A DNA stretch of 64,000 nt from Oscillospiraceae bacterium (GCA_015068495.1 SVKL01000006.1:40704-104703), one strand, 5' to 3'. Numbered from the stretch's first letter, positions 47,011 through 58,220 are shown. Made by a program: numbers and translations. The notes: generated from the sequence alone by a model not told the origin.

Positions 47011-49458
47011 CTAATCAAAGCCGTTTACGTCTATGAATGCCGACACGCCGCGGTTCTCCTTGTCCTGTGAGAATTGCCGCAGCAGGTGCGCCAGCAGCAG
47101 ACGCAGGGGTCTATTCATTTTGCACCGCAAGGTCAGGCGGTAACGGTAATTGTAGTTGATTTTCGGCACGGGACAGGGCGCTGGGCCCAGCACCGTGCAA
47201 TGTGTGTCCTTATATTCCGGCTGCTGCAGTAGCGTTTGCAGGCTTGCCTTTAATTTGGCGCTTCCGTGGAGGATTCTCGCCTCCTCCTGTCCGGTCAGGG
47301 TAATTACTGCCAAATCGCCAAAGGGCGGACTCTGCATTTTTCTGCGCAGACCGATTTCCAAATCATAAAAACCGTCGTAATCCTGCCGGGAAGCCAAGGT
47401 AATTACGCTGTGCTCCGGCACGTAGGTTTGAATCATCGCCTTGCCTGCCATATCGCCGCGGCCTGCCCGTCCCACCACTTGGGTGAGCATATTGAAGGTG
47501 GTTTCTGCGGCCCGGTAGCTGTCGTTATACAGGCTCAAATCCCCATCCAGCACGCCTACCAGCGTAACATCCGGCAGATTTAATCCCTTGGCAACCATTT
47601 GAGTGCCGAGGAGCACCGGAATATGTTCTTTTTGGAACCGCTGCAAAATCATCTCGTGGGTATTGGCAGCAGATACGGTATCTGCATCCATCCGCTCCAC
47701 CCTGATGTCCGAAAAACGCTCCTGCAGCTCCTGCTGCACCCTTTGGGTGCCAACACCCATCCGTTTCATCGGGCCGCCGCAAGCCGGACAACGCTCCGGC
47801 ACCGGCATAGAATGGCCGCAATAATGGCACATAAGGCGCTCATTTGCGCTATGGTAAGTAAGCCTTGCGCTGCAACGGGGACACTCGGGAGATTCCCGGC
47901 AATCCACACACACCAAGGCTCTGCTGTTCCCCCGGCGGTTGAGAAACAAAATGGTCTGCTTTCCCGCCTGCTGGGTATCCCGAATTGCATTTTGCAGCGG
48001 GTAGCTCAGAGAAAGGTCATTTCCCAGCTTCACTTCCTGCCGCATATCCACGATTTCCACAGCCGGAAGCGGACGTCCGCCGAAGCGGTTTTTCAGGCGA
48101 TACAGCTTGTAAATGCCCGATTTGGCGTAGAACATACTCTCTACGCTGGGGGTTGCCGAGCCCAAAAGCACCAGCGCCTTTTCCTTCAGACCTCTCCAAA
48201 GGGCAACCTCTCTGGCGTGGTATCTGGGGGTATTTTCCGATTTATAAGAGTGCTCCTGCTCCTCATCCAAGATGATGAGACCCAAATTATTACAGGGAGC
48301 AAACACCGCAGAACGGGTGCCAACCACCAGCTTGGCTTCACCGGAATGAATCCGCTTCCACTGGTCGTAGCGTTCTGTAGGCGGCAGGCTGCTGTGCAGC
48401 ACCGCAATGCTGTCGCCGAAATAGGCTGCCATCAATCCCAAAAGCTGGGGGGTCAGCGCAATTTCCGGCACCAACAGGATCGCCTGCCTGCCGCTGTCTA
48501 TGGTGTTTTGAATTAGTTTAATATACACAGAGGTTTTTCCCGAGCCGGTGACACCGTAAAGCAGCGCTGTACCGGGCACCTCGGAATGCATTTGGGCACT
48601 TAATCCCTGAAAAGCCTCTTGCTGTTCGTGATTTAGTGTCAGCGGTCCATTTAGTTCCGCGGGACGAATCTCCCTACACCGGAGAACTTCCTTTTCCGAC
48701 AGTTCAATATAGCCCAAGTCTGCCAAGCGGCGTACTGTAGCAGATTTCGCGCCGGTAAAATAGCAAATCTCCTTCACCGGCGCAGAGCCGATACCGCAAA
48801 GCAGCTCCAACACATTGCGCTGCATCGCTGCAGAACGGGGTCTGGTGGCTGCATAGGCCTGCGCTTCCTCTGCGGAAACCGCCAATGTCGCAATCAGCTG
48901 CTGCTTATCTGCTGTGCGGCGGGAGAATTTCCTTTGGGTGGTAATCCACTTTTTTCCAAGAAGATAGGAAACGGCTCTTTCAAACCTGTCCTCCTCTGCC
49001 ACCACCTGCTGCAAAACAGCACTGTCTGCCGTGCCGCCACAGTCCAGCAGGGTCTGCAAAAGCAGCTTGGCATCTGCTTGGCGAAAGGGCTTTTCCTGCC
49101 AGCTCCGGTCATCGGTCAGGCTGTAGGTATCCTTGCTTTGAAACCACAGTCCTGCCGGAAGCATCGCCCGGATGGCATCAAAGAAGGTACAAAAGCAGCG
49201 TTCCCGCAAAAAAGCGGCAAGGCGGAGCATATTTTCGGACAAAACCGGCGCATCGTCCAACAGACAAATCACAGGCTTTAATCCATCCGCCGCTCCTTCC
49301 TCTACAGACAGCACCACGCCCTCTGTGTGGCGGTTGCTGCGGCCGAAGGGCACCATCACCCGCATACCGGGCTTAGCTTGGATTTCCGCTCCGCAAAAGT
49401 AAGAATAGGGCTTATCGATGGCAAAACTTGCCACAGACACAGCAACTTTTGCAATCAA
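47011..49458 (-). CDS. priA: Primosomal protein N' (helicase)
   Basis: GVTGSGKTSVY, DEEQEHSYK, zinc-binding cysteine pairs, QVVGRAGRGD. Confidence 0.96.
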   Translation of the reverse strand: MIAKVAVSVASFAIDKPYSYFCGAEIQAKPGMRVMVPFGRSNRHTEGVVLSVEEGAADGLKPVICLLDDAPVLSENMLRLAAFLRERCFCTFFDAIRAMLPAGLWFQSKDTYSLTDDRSWQEKPFRQADAKLLLQTLLDCGGTADSAVLQQVVAEEDRFERAVSYLLGKKWITTQRKFSRRTADKQQLIATLAVSAEEAQAYAATRPRSAAMQRNVLELLCGIGSAPVKEICYFTGAKSATVRRLADLGYIELSEKEVLRCREIRPAELNGPLTLNHEQQEAFQGLSAQMHSEVPGTALLYGVTGSGKTSVYIKLIQNTIDSGRQAILLVPEIALTPQLLGLMAAYFGDSIAVLHSSLPPTERYDQWKRIHSGEAKLVVGTRSAVFAPCNNLGLIILDEEQEHSYKSENTPRYHAREVALWRGLKEKALVLLGSATPSVESMFYAKSGIYKLYRLKNRFGGRPLPAVEIVDMRQEVKLGNDLSLSYPLQNAIRDTQQAGKQTILFLNRRGNSRALVCVDCRESPECPRCSARLTYHSANERLMCHYCGHSMPVPERCPACGGPMKRMGVGTQRVQQELQERFSDIRVERMDADTVSAANTHEMILQRFQKEHIPVLLGTQMVAKGLNLPDVTLVGVLDGDLSLYNDSYRAAETTFNMLTQVVGRAGRGDMAGKAMIQTYVPEHSVITLASRQDYDGFYDLEIGLRRKMQSPPFGDLAVITLTGQEEARILHGSAKLKASLQTLLQQPEYKDTHCTVLGPAPCPVPKINYNYRYRLTLRCKMNRPLRLLLAHLLRQFSQDKENRGVSAFIDVNGFD

Positions 49459-49480
49459 TCTAACCCCTCCTTACCAAGCA

Positions 49481-49687
49481 TCAATGCATATACTCTTCTT
49501 TTAAGGTTGCAGATAATGTGCCTGCTGCTACCTCGCGGATTGCTAAGGTCACAGGCTTTTCTGTCAATTCTTCCTGCTGCTGCTCAGCCTCAGCGGCAAT
49601 CTCTCTTGCCCGTTGGGCAACAACATTTACCAGCAAATAACGGCTGTCTACGTGCTTCAACAAATCTGATACAGGGGGGTACAACAT
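49481..49687 (-). CDS. rpoZ: RNA polymerase omega subunit
   Basis: MLYPPVSDLLKHVDSRYLLVNVVAQRAREIA; start at 49687 with GGAGG. Confidence 0.9.
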   Translation of the reverse strand: MLYPPVSDLLKHVDSRYLLVNVVAQRAREIAAEAEQQQEELTEKPVTLAIREVAAGTLSATLKEEYMH

Positions 49688-49706
49688 TTTCCATTCCTCC
49701 AATAAT

Positions 49707-50258
49707 TCAATCCGCCTCACGGGCGATAATTTTTAATATTTCCTGTGCGCAGGTGTCCACACTGTCATTGATTACCACGTAATCGTAGTGCTTGCTCTGT
49801 TCCATTTCCCACGCCACTCTTGCCTGACGTACCTGTATTTGCTCTTCTGTGGTATCTCCACGGCTGCGCAACCGATTGGTCAGCTCCTCCAGAGAAGGCG
49901 GCGCGATGAAAATCAAAACCACATCTGCTTTTTCCTGCCGGACGTGAAATGCGCCGTTGGGCTCGATATCTAAAATAACGCTGCCCTTTCGGAGCTTTTC
50001 CTCCAGCTGCTGCCTGGGGGTGCCATAGAAGTTATTCATATGGGCATCGTATTCCAGAAATTCGTTGTTTTCAATCATTTCCCGGAACTTGTCCTTGGTG
50101 ACGAAATAGTAGTCCTGCCCATCTGTCTCTCCCGCACGGGGGCTGCGGGTGGTCGCCGACACAGAAAAGCGCAAATCACTTCTGCTTTTCATTACTTTTG
50201 CCAGCACAGTACTCTTTCCCACACCGGAAGCGCCGGAAATCACAAATAGTTTACCCAT
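49707..50258 (-). CDS. gmk: Guanylate kinase
   Basis: [39 protein letters not shown]. Confidence 0.96.
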   Translation of the reverse strand: MGKLFVISGASGVGKSTVLAKVMKSRSDLRFSVSATTRSPRAGETDGQDYYFVTKDKFREMIENNEFLEYDAHMNNFYGTPRQQLEEKLRKGSVILDIEPNGAFHVRQEKADVVLIFIAPPSLEELTNRLRSRGDTTEEQIQVRQARVAWEMEQSKHYDYVVINDSVDTCAQEILKIIAREAD

Positions 50259-50508
50259 TTTCCTGCACCTCCTGCTTGTCCTCCCAACGGGTTGCAAGCA
50301 CATCCGTGGTCAACGCCGAAAGAATCACGTGGTCTGTGTCCATCAAAAGAACAGCCTGTGTCTTACGGCCATAGGAAGCATCAATCAGCATACCTCTGTC
50401 CCGCGCTTCTTGGATGACCCGTTTAATAGGGGCTGAGTCCGGCGCTACAATGGCCAGCACACGCTGTGCGGCAACCATACTGCCAAAACCGATTCCAATT
50501 AATTTCAT
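50251..50508 (-). CDS. remA: DUF370/RemA-family regulator
   Basis: [53 protein letters not shown]. Confidence 0.9.
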   Translation of the reverse strand: MKLIGIGFGSMVAAQRVLAIVAPDSAPIKRVIQEARDRGMLIDASYGRKTQAVLLMDTDHVILSALTTDVLATRWEDKQEVQENG

Positions 50509-50515
50509 AGCATCC

Positions 50516-51394
50516 TCACTCTATGTTTTGGGTTTGTTCGCGAATCTTTTCCAGCTCCGCTTTAATATCAACCACAATACGCGCCAAAGCTACATCTGTG
50601 CATTTAGAGCCGATGGTGTTGGCCTCCCGGTTCATTTCCTGAAGCAGGAAATCCAGCTTCCGTCCAACGGCGCCGCCACCGTCCAGCATCGTATTCATCT
50701 GCTGCAAATGGCTGCGCAAACGGACAGTTTCCTCATCCACAGCAACCTTGTCCGCAAAGATGGCTGCCTCTGTGAGAATACGGCTCTCATCAATGGCTGT
50801 ATTTTCCAGCACTTCCTTCAGCTTGTTTTCAAGCCGTGTGCGGTAATCCACCACGGTTTGGGCATTTCCCTGTTCCACTTGGGATACCAGACCCAAAATG
50901 GTCTCGCCCCGGCTACGCAAATCCCTGTCCAAAGCCTCACCCTCGGTGGTGCGCATTGCGTCATAGCCTTCCAATGCCTTTGTCAGAACGGACATCATAT
51001 CCGCTAGCAGCTGCTCTTCATCCACTTGGGGTTTTTCCAGTGAGAAGACCTCCGGCAGGCGGGATACCGACGAAACAGAAATGTCATCTGCTACGCCGTA
51101 CTGCTCCACCATTTGGCGCATAGCGGTCAGATAGCTTTCCAGCACAGCCGTGTTCAGGGTTACCTGCACTTCATCGCCGCTTTCACTGCGGACGGAAATA
51201 AACACATCCACCTTACCGCGGGACACTGCATTTTTCACTGCCTGCTTCACAGCTTCCTCACCAAAGGACAAAATTCTGGGCAGGCGGACAGAACAATCCA
51301 AATACCGGTTGTTTACAGACCGCAATTCTACGGTAAACTCTCTTCCGTTTACAGTTTCTACGGCCCGGCCGTAGCCGGTCATACTCTTTATCAA
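50516..51394 (-). CDS. yicC: YicC family endoribonuclease-like protein
   Basis: [39 protein letters not shown]. Confidence 0.94.
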   Translation of the reverse strand: MIKSMTGYGRAVETVNGREFTVELRSVNNRYLDCSVRLPRILSFGEEAVKQAVKNAVSRGKVDVFISVRSESGDEVQVTLNTAVLESYLTAMRQMVEQYGVADDISVSSVSRLPEVFSLEKPQVDEEQLLADMMSVLTKALEGYDAMRTTEGEALDRDLRSRGETILGLVSQVEQGNAQTVVDYRTRLENKLKEVLENTAIDESRILTEAAIFADKVAVDEETVRLRSHLQQMNTMLDGGGAVGRKLDFLLQEMNREANTIGSKCTDVALARIVVDIKAELEKIREQTQNIE

Positions 51395-51449
51395 AGCGCT
51401 TTCCTCTTTTCTTTACCCCGACGCTTCCGCGTCGGGTATTTTCTGACGT

Positions 51450-52673
51450 TTATCCGTTACGCAGATTTGCCGATACCGGATAGGTGCCCATAGCGCCCAC
51501 ATCCGCAAAACCGTCGGCTACAACCACTTCACCCTTCATCGTCACGGTGCCGGCTTGTGCCTCTGCAAGGTTGATAACCACAGACACATCCGTTTCCTTG
51601 ATATTCTTTATCTGCGCTTCAGGACCGCGTACTGTTATCTGCAGGGCTTTCGTAATGATTTCTACCTGCAGGTCTGCCGGAACATTGGCTGCCGTAATAT
51701 TCGTTACCTTTAAGATCTTTGTCTTCAATTTAGGCAGCTTGATTTCAACCGTAACCTGCTCCACGCCGGTCTGGTTTGTAACATCCTCAGGCAGGGTAAT
51801 GGGGAATGTCAATGTCTGATCTTCCTTGATTTCGCCCAAGTCAATTACGCCAACCGTAATGGAATCCAAGTCCTCCAGAAGCGCATCTCTGCCGGACACC
51901 TGAATCTGCTTGGTGTCCATAGTAATGGTTGTGTTCTGCTGCGTAGCGCCGCCACCGCTGATGATATCCAAAAGCAGGGCAACCTCTTTGACCTTTTGCA
52001 CCTTAATCATCAGATTCACTTTTTCCGCGTTGGCCGTGATCAGCTTTGCGTCCACAGGTTCACCCTGTGCGTTGCACAGCGCATACTGGTATTCTCCGGC
52101 CACGGTGTTGGTCTGACCTGTCAAATCCACTTGAATCTTCGCCTGTGTGATTTGGCTCACGGTGGATTCCGGGCCTGAAATTTCTATGGTTGTAAAATCC
52201 ATCTGGGCATTTTCCACATCGGAAATATAACCCTCCGGCACAGTTGTCTCCCCGTAGTCGATTACCACAGGCACAGGCTTACGGATCCGGTTTTCAACCT
52301 TCACTTCAATCAAATCCGTACTGCTGCTTTGCACGGAGACCTCGTTGTGCGGAATGTTGCCCGGATAGGAAATATCATAGGTCAAATTGTGAACACCGGG
52401 CTTTTCGATGTTTGCCAGATTGATCATCACATTGATATTGGACTCGTTCAAATCATTGAGAATTGTACGGTCACTCTTCAGCGCCAAGGTCACATTGGGC
52501 TCTTCGCTGACAATTATCAGTCCCCGTTCAGAGAGAATGTTTTTATTCTGCATCACAACAGGAATATCGTAGTAGGTTTTTTCCGATTCCGGACTTACCA
52601 CGGTGATTACATACATCCAAAGGCCAAAGGCTACCACCGCAGACATAAGAATTGCCAAAACTTTATTTTTCAT
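51450..52673 (-). CDS. cdaR: YbbR-domain protein (CdaR-like)
   Basis: N-terminal TM and repeated YbbR segments (PESEKTYYDIPVVMQNKN...); adjacent to cdaA. Confidence 0.88.
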   Translation of the reverse strand: MKNKVLAILMSAVVAFGLWMYVITVVSPESEKTYYDIPVVMQNKNILSERGLIIVSEEPNVTLALKSDRTILNDLNESNINVMINLANIEKPGVHNLTYDISYPGNIPHNEVSVQSSSTDLIEVKVENRIRKPVPVVIDYGETTVPEGYISDVENAQMDFTTIEISGPESTVSQITQAKIQVDLTGQTNTVAGEYQYALCNAQGEPVDAKLITANAEKVNLMIKVQKVKEVALLLDIISGGGATQQNTTITMDTKQIQVSGRDALLEDLDSITVGVIDLGEIKEDQTLTFPITLPEDVTNQTGVEQVTVEIKLPKLKTKILKVTNITAANVPADLQVEIITKALQITVRGPEAQIKNIKETDVSVVINLAEAQAGTVTMKGEVVVADGFADVGAMGTYPVSANLRNG

Positions 52674-53532
52674 CGGCAGATCCTCCTTTGCCCTTCTTTT
52701 GCAGCTTTTGGTACAGCTTTACAACCAGATTTTCCGGTTCGTCGGTTTCCTCGGGACACAGTTCGTTGCGAAGCAGCCGCTCCAAGGTTTGTGGCGCTAA
52801 ATGCCGTTTCAGCATACCGCCAACCGCAACGGAAATGGCGCCGGTTTCCTCAGAAACCACAACCACCACAGCGTCGGATACTTCGCTCATACCCACCGCA
52901 GCTCTGTGGCGGGTGCCCAAATCCAAGCTTAACCGGTCGCTTTCTGACAGAGGCAACACACAGCTGGCTGCTGTCACCAATCCGTCCCGGATAATCATAG
53001 CGCCGTCATGCAGGGCAGCCTTGGGGAAGAAAATATTGCGAATCAGCTGCTCAGAAACCTTGCCCTCAATCATCGTACCGGTCTTGAAATACTCATCCAG
53101 CCGATTGTCCCGGGCAAATACAATCAATGCGCCAATCCGTTCCCGGCTCATTGCCTCACAGGCACGGACAGTTTGGGCGATGACCGGAACCATCTCCTGC
53201 TGAGGCTTTTGCGTGCCAAGAAGATTCTTTAGATTGATGTTGCTCAAGTGGTCAATCATACGCCGCAGCTCCGGCTGGAACAAAACCACCAACGCCAACA
53301 ATCCTACCGCCAGCACTTGGGAGAGAATATAGCTCATTGCGTGTAAATCCAGCGCATCCGTAACCAAGGATGCCACAATGATCACACCCACAACCCAGGC
53401 AATCCGGACCGTGCCTGTAGAACGGAACAGAGGCAGCAGCTTATAAATCAAAAATGCAACCAGGATGATATCCAGATAATCTGTAAAATGCATCCCTTGT
53501 ATTTGTTGCCAAATTAACTCTAATCTTCCCAT
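52663..53532 (-). CDS. cdaA: Diadenylate cyclase
   Basis: DAC domain motifs LHDGAMII and GTRHRAAVG; TM N-terminus; start MGRLELIWQQ. Confidence 0.95.
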   Translation of the reverse strand: MGRLELIWQQIQGMHFTDYLDIILVAFLIYKLLPLFRSTGTVRIAWVVGVIIVASLVTDALDLHAMSYILSQVLAVGLLALVVLFQPELRRMIDHLSNINLKNLLGTQKPQQEMVPVIAQTVRACEAMSRERIGALIVFARDNRLDEYFKTGTMIEGKVSEQLIRNIFFPKAALHDGAMIIRDGLVTAASCVLPLSESDRLSLDLGTRHRAAVGMSEVSDAVVVVVSEETGAISVAVGGMLKRHLAPQTLERLLRNELCPEETDEPENLVVKLYQKLQKKGKGGSADEK

Positions 53533-53616
53533 AAATGCCCCTCTTTCTCCGCTTTTATCTATTCCCTTACACCGGCACATTTGTGCCATTGGCATAACTA
53601 GCCTATTATCTATCCT

Positions 53617-53645
53617 ATTATAGCGGATTGGGCTGCCGATAGCAA
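53617..53645 (-). promoter_or_regulatory. Putative sigmaA promoter of cdaA (TTGCTA-17-TATAAT)
   Basis: -35 53640-53645, -10 53617-53622. Confidence 0.55.
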
Positions 53646-53663
53646 GAGTTATTCAAAAAAATT

Positions 53664-54770
53664 TTACGATTGCCGCGCCAATTTCCCTGCTGCCAACAAC
53701 AGATTCCCTGTCTGCCACGACGCGGCATCGAAACCAAAACTGACACGTACCGTTCCGGTGTCGATTGTTCCCGCGCTTTCGTGGGCAAGGGGCGCACAAT
53801 GCAGGCCGGCACGGACGGCAATTTTGTTGTCTGCCAATATCTGCGCAGCCTCCTCGCAATCCATCGGTGGAATAAAGGACACCGTCCCACCCTGATTTTC
53901 CCCCATAAACACACGAAATCCTAACTTTTCCAGCGCCACTGCGCACCGCTTCGCCTCGTTTTGTTCCCGGGCAAAGATTTTCTCCAGGCCGTGACATTTC
54001 AGATATGCCAAGCCGGCAGAAAGTCCGGCAATCCCCGGCACATTTAATGTGCCGGCCTCGGAAACATCCGGTAGAAAATCCGGCATATCTTGCTGCAGCG
54101 ACAGGCTCCCGGTACCGCCCTGAATAAGAGATGCCGGCTCTCTTCTGCACAGCAGCAGACCAGTTCCCTGCGGGCCTAAAAGACCTTTGTGGCCGGGCAT
54201 TGCGATAAACTCCGCCCCCCACTTTTCCATATCAATGGGAAGCGACCCAGCCGACTGGGCTGCATCCACAACAAAAGGAACGCGGTATTGTCTGCAAAGC
54301 TGCGCCAGCTCCTCTACCGGCAGAATATAGCCGAACACATTGGACATATGGGTAAATACTGCCGCATCTGCGCCTTTCTGCAATGCGTTTTCAAAAGCCG
54401 TCAGCGTATCTTCCCAATCAAACAATTTTCTGCCTGCCACGGTAATCCGGGCGTTGCGGGCGTGGAGCGGACGGGTAACGGCGTTGTGCTCAAAGCCGGA
54501 TATCACCACCCGGGCTCCCGGTTTCACCAAGGTGTTGATGGCGATATTCAAGCCGTGGGTGCAGTTGTGGGTCATCACCACCTGTTCCGGCTGACAGCCG
54601 AACATACTTGATGCCTGCTGTCTGCACCGGAGGACCGTTTTGGCGGCAGTCATGGCGGCTGTGTAGCCGCCACGACCGGGGTTGGCGCAATTCTCCATTC
54701 CGCACTGCACCGCCCGGTATACTGCCTGTGGCTTGTGAAAGGAGGTTGCGCCGTGATCCAAATAGGTCAT
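53664..54770 (-). CDS. Cysteine desulfurase-like class V aminotransferase
   Basis: [42 protein letters not shown] (PLP lysine); ATGA overlap with the upstream gene. Confidence 0.92.
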   Translation of the reverse strand: MTYLDHGATSFHKPQAVYRAVQCGMENCANPGRGGYTAAMTAAKTVLRCRQQASSMFGCQPEQVVMTHNCTHGLNIAINTLVKPGARVVISGFEHNAVTRPLHARNARITVAGRKLFDWEDTLTAFENALQKGADAAVFTHMSNVFGYILPVEELAQLCRQYRVPFVVDAAQSAGSLPIDMEKWGAEFIAMPGHKGLLGPQGTGLLLCRREPASLIQGGTGSLSLQQDMPDFLPDVSEAGTLNVPGIAGLSAGLAYLKCHGLEKIFAREQNEAKRCAVALEKLGFRVFMGENQGGTVSFIPPMDCEEAAQILADNKIAVRAGLHCAPLAHESAGTIDTGTVRVSFGFDAASWQTGNLLLAAGKLARQS

Positions 54771-55021
54771 AGCCGCAGCTCCTCCGGCACGCCGTCCTCT
54801 GTCAGGCTGTAGGCCTTCCGGAAGCTGATACCTGCTTTCCGCAACAGCATTGCAGCCGCCATCAAATCCCGGCAATCCATTCGCAGGCTGTAGCCACAGC
54901 CTTTTTCCTCCATCCATTTTGGTGTACGCTGTATGGTACAACGAACTCCCGCCCGGCGAAGAGTATCCTCTGCCCGTTGGGCAGGTGTCACCGACCGGAA
55001 GGTTATGATGCAATTTTTCAT
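54767..55021 (-). CDS. DUF3343 (putative Se/S carrier-like) protein
   Basis: [59 protein letters not shown] motif. Confidence 0.85.
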   Translation of the reverse strand: MKNCIITFRSVTPAQRAEDTLRRAGVRCTIQRTPKWMEEKGCGYSLRMDCRDLMAAAMLLRKAGISFRKAYSLTEDGVPEELRL

Positions 55022-55074
55022 AAGAAAACCCTCCCGAACCAATTTATGTTCGGGAGGGTGATTTTGTGTAGAAT

Positions 55075-55548
55075 TCACAGGTTTTCCAGCAGACAAACCG
55101 CGTGGCAGGCCATACCGCTTCCTTCCCCTGTGAAGCCAAGCTTCTCTTCAGTGGTAGCTTTCACATTGACCTGTGAAAGGGACACCCCAAGGGCATTTGC
55201 GATGTTTTCCCGCATTTGGGGAATATAGGGCAGCAGCTTCGGCTTTTGGGCAATCATTGTTACGTCCACATTGCCCACGCAATAGCCTGCGGCGCGGACT
55301 TTTTCTGTCACGCAAGCCAGCAGCTTCATTGAGTCGGCATCCTTATAGGCTGGGTCGGTATCAGGAAAATGTCTTCCGATATCCCCCAAGCCTGCCGCGC
55401 CTAACAGGGCATCGGAAACCGCGTGAAGCAGGACGTCTGCATCGGAATGTCCCAGCAGCCCCTTTTCATAGGGAATCTTCACGCCGCCCAACATCAAATC
55501 CCGGCCTTCCACCAGCCGGTGAACATCATATCCGTGTCCGATTCTCAT
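55075..55548 (-). CDS. ispF: 2-C-methyl-D-erythritol 2,4-cyclodiphosphate synthase
   Basis: [43 protein letters not shown]. Confidence 0.97.
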   Translation of the reverse strand: MRIGHGYDVHRLVEGRDLMLGGVKIPYEKGLLGHSDADVLLHAVSDALLGAAGLGDIGRHFPDTDPAYKDADSMKLLACVTEKVRAAGYCVGNVDVTMIAQKPKLLPYIPQMRENIANALGVSLSQVNVKATTEEKLGFTGEGSGMACHAVCLLENL

Positions 55549-56264
55549 TTCATTTCCTCCAGTAACAGCGCGGCAATTTTCAAATCCATAGGGGTGGTAA
55601 CCTTTATGTTTCCCTCGTCCCCTTCTACAATCTTTACCGGTACTCCCAGCCGTTCCACGGCAGAGCAGTCATCGGTGATAGCTGCACGGTCCTTACGGGC
55701 TTTTTCCAATGCCCGTTCCAGCAAATCCCGGGTAAATATCTGTGGGGTCTGAATGGCATACAAGCAGCTTCTGTCCGGCGTAGTCTGCACTGTGCCGCCC
55801 TGCACCGTCTTAATAGTATCTTTGACCGGTACACCCGGCGCAGCTGCGCCGCAGGCGTAGGCTGCGGCAGCGGTTCGGTCAATCACCTCTGCTGTAATAA
55901 GCGGTCTTGCTCCGTCCTGTACCGCCACCAGCTTTGCCTCAGGTGAAAGGGCGCTTAGTCCGTTTTGCACAGAATCCGGACGGTCTTTTCCTCCTGCCAC
56001 TACGGCCTTAACCTTGGAAAACCCCACGCAAAGTCCCGTGATTTTCTCGATTAAATCCTCGCGGGTAACCACCACAATTTCCCCAACAGCTTCACAATTC
56101 TGAAAGGCGCGGACCGTGCGGACAATCATCGGCTCACCGCCCAGCTGCGCCATCACCTTGTCGATACCTCCCATTCGGGATGCAGTTCCTGCCGCCACAA
56201 TCACAGCCCCGCAGCTGGCAGGCGGCGCAGTTTGCCGGGATATCGTCTTTTGGGCGTTTTCCAT
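55545..56264 (-). CDS. ispD: 2-C-methyl-D-erythritol 4-phosphate cytidylyltransferase
   Basis: [47 protein letters not shown]. Confidence 0.95.
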   Translation of the reverse strand: MENAQKTISRQTAPPASCGAVIVAAGTASRMGGIDKVMAQLGGEPMIVRTVRAFQNCEAVGEIVVVTREDLIEKITGLCVGFSKVKAVVAGGKDRPDSVQNGLSALSPEAKLVAVQDGARPLITAEVIDRTAAAAYACGAAAPGVPVKDTIKTVQGGTVQTTPDRSCLYAIQTPQIFTRDLLERALEKARKDRAAITDDCSAVERLGVPVKIVEGDEGNIKVTTPMDLKIAALLLEEMK

Positions 56265-56265
56265 A

Positions 56266-57633
56266 TTACAGCTCCTTTACCAGCTTCTTAAAGTAGTTGC
56301 CGCGGACCATAAAATTCTTGAACTGATCAAAGGCAGCAGCTGCAGGGCTCATCAGCACCACATCACCGCTGACCGCATCGGCTGCTGCCCGGTGAACTGC
56401 CGTTGTAAAATCGCCGCAATCCACAATTTCCGGCTTGCCGGCTGTATATTCCGGCGCATTTTCCACTGCGGTGCGAATCAGCTGCGCCGTTGCGCCGTTC
56501 AAATACAGCCGTTTCACGTGCTTACAGATTACGGGTCCCAGTTCGTCATAGGGAATATGCTTGTCATAGCCGCCGGCAATCAGCAAGACCTTTTCATCAA
56601 AGCTGTTAAGGCCGGCTATGGTGCGGCTGGGGGAGGAGGCAATGGAATCGTTATAGAATTTCACGCCGTCTTTTACACGCACCAGCTCAATCCGGTGCTC
56701 CACGCCGCCAAATTCCCGTGCCACCTTGCGGATTGTTTCATCCTCTACAAGGCCCTCAACCGCCAAAATCGCCGCCATATAGTTTTCCACATTGTGCACG
56801 CCGGGAATGGCAATCTCACGGGTATCCAGCAGCGCCGTTGCGCCGCGGTAGATTGTCGTTCCGTCTACATAGACATCCGCCTTTTGCTTCCGGGAGAAGT
56901 AGGAGGTTGCGCCGTTTCCGGAAAAACCGGCTGTGATTGCGTTGTCCAGATTCAGCACCAGCACATCATCCGGTCTTTGATAACGGAAGAGATTCTTCTT
57001 TGCCTCTACATACTCCTGCATATCCTTATGCACATCCAAATGATTGGGCGCCAGATTGGTCACCACCGCCACGTGGGGGCTATGGCGCATATCCATCAGC
57101 TGGAAGGAGCTAAGCTCCACCACAGCAAAATCCGTCACCTTGATTTCGTCCACAATGGAAAGAAGAGGCGTACCGATATTGCCACCAAGCCAAACCGTCT
57201 TCCCTGCAGCTTTCAAAAACTCGGAAATCAGTGTGGTAGTGGTAGTCTTTCCATCTGAGCCAGTGACCGCCAATATTGTACAGGGGCACAGTTCAAAAAA
57301 CACTTCCATCTCGCTGGTGACCTGCGCACCGTTCTGTCGCAGCGCTTCCAAGGCGGGGTTACCCGGGTGCATTCCGGGCGTGCGGAATACCAAATCCGCA
57401 GTCAGTCCGTCTAAATACCCCTCCCCTGTCTGCAGCTTGCAGCCAAGACGCTCCAGCTCCAAAACCTCTGCATCCAGCTGATCGTATGGGGTTTTATCAC
57501 AGCCGGTCACCTTGCAGCCGTACCGAAGCAGCAAGCGCACCAAGGGGCGATTGCTCACACCCAAGCCAAGCACCGCAATATTCTTATCCTGCAAAGCAGT
57601 AAAGTAGGATTCCAGCAAGCTTATCATAGCCAT
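56266..57633 (-). CDS. murD: UDP-N-acetylmuramoyl-L-alanine:D-glutamate ligase
   Basis: VTGSDGKTTTTTLI; GGNIGTPL; ELSSFQL; LNSFDEKVLLIAGGYDK. Confidence 0.95.
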   Translation of the reverse strand: MAMISLLESYFTALQDKNIAVLGLGVSNRPLVRLLLRYGCKVTGCDKTPYDQLDAEVLELERLGCKLQTGEGYLDGLTADLVFRTPGMHPGNPALEALRQNGAQVTSEMEVFFELCPCTILAVTGSDGKTTTTTLISEFLKAAGKTVWLGGNIGTPLLSIVDEIKVTDFAVVELSSFQLMDMRHSPHVAVVTNLAPNHLDVHKDMQEYVEAKKNLFRYQRPDDVLVLNLDNAITAGFSGNGATSYFSRKQKADVYVDGTTIYRGATALLDTREIAIPGVHNVENYMAAILAVEGLVEDETIRKVAREFGGVEHRIELVRVKDGVKFYNDSIASSPSRTIAGLNSFDEKVLLIAGGYDKHIPYDELGPVICKHVKRLYLNGATAQLIRTAVENAPEYTAGKPEIVDCGDFTTAVHRAAADAVSGDVVLMSPAAAAFDQFKNFMVRGNYFKKLVKEL

Positions 57634-57656
57634 TCCTCAATTTCCTTTTTTACTAT

Positions 57657-57685
57657 AGTATAGCCTTTCTCACAAGAATTTGCAA
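57657..57685 (-). promoter_or_regulatory. Putative sigmaA promoter of murD (TTGCAA-17-TATACT)
   Basis: -35 57680-57685, -10 57657-57662. Confidence 0.55.
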
Positions 57686-57690
57686 GATGT

Positions 57691-57719
57691 TTGACATTCT
57701 GCCTCCTTTGGGGTACAAT
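57691..57719 (+). promoter_or_regulatory. sigmaA promoter of rnpB (TTGACA-17-TACAAT)
   Basis: -35 57691-57696, -10 57714-57719; about 8 nt before the predicted RNA 5' end. Confidence 0.75.
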
Positions 57720-57727
57720 AATCTCCG

Positions 57728-58184
57728 CGACCGGGTCGGACAGCCGCGGCTACAAGCTGAAAAGCTGTAGGTGAGGAAAGTCCGGGCTTCACAGGGCAAG
57801 GATAACGGGTAACGCCCGCCGGGGGTGACCCCAGGACAAGTGCAACAGAGATATACCGCTATCCCCAACAGGGTTCCCATCGAAGCCCAGCGCAAGCGGG
57901 TTCGATGGGAAAGAGGAGATTCCGCATATAGGGTGAGCTTTGCTGCTTGCAGCAAAGTGAGCGTTTATATGCGCGAATTGACGATAGTAAGGGTGAAAAG
58001 GTGGGGTAAGAGCCCACCCGGCCTATGGAGACATAGGTTTTACGCTGTAAACTCTATCCGAAGCAACGCCGTGGAGGAACATATGGTTTGCCCGACCGTT
58101 CCGGGGAGGTGGCTTGATTCCGTGAGCAATTGCGGAACTAGATAGATGGCTGTCAAAACAGAACCCGGCTTACAGACCCGGTCG
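57728..58184 (+). ncRNA. rnpB: RNase P RNA (class A-like)
   Basis: Closing helix cgaccgggtc (57728-57737)/gacccggtcg (58175-58184); conserved gaggaaagtccgggct, acagag, gtaagggtgaaaaggtggggtaagagcccacc, ttagatagatg-like 3' core. Confidence 0.95.
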
Positions 58185-58190
58185 CAATAA

Positions 58191-58217
58191 AAAACACTAC
58201 GCAAGTAGTGTTTTTTT
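58191..58217 (+). terminator. Terminator of rnpB
   Basis: aaaacactac-gcaa-gtagtgtttttttt-type hairpin. Confidence 0.85.
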
Positions 58218-58220
58218 ATT

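Noticed and set aside
51414-51440. Hairpin cccgacgc-ttcc-gcgtcggg between yicC and cdaR considered as a definite terminator
   Set aside because: Strong stem but no good U-tract in the minus-strand direction; not listed as a supported terminator.
57653-58145. ORFs of 100 aa (-) and 106 aa (+) over the RNase P RNA
   Set aside because: The region is explained by rnpB secondary structure and conserved core sequences; the ORFs are spurious.
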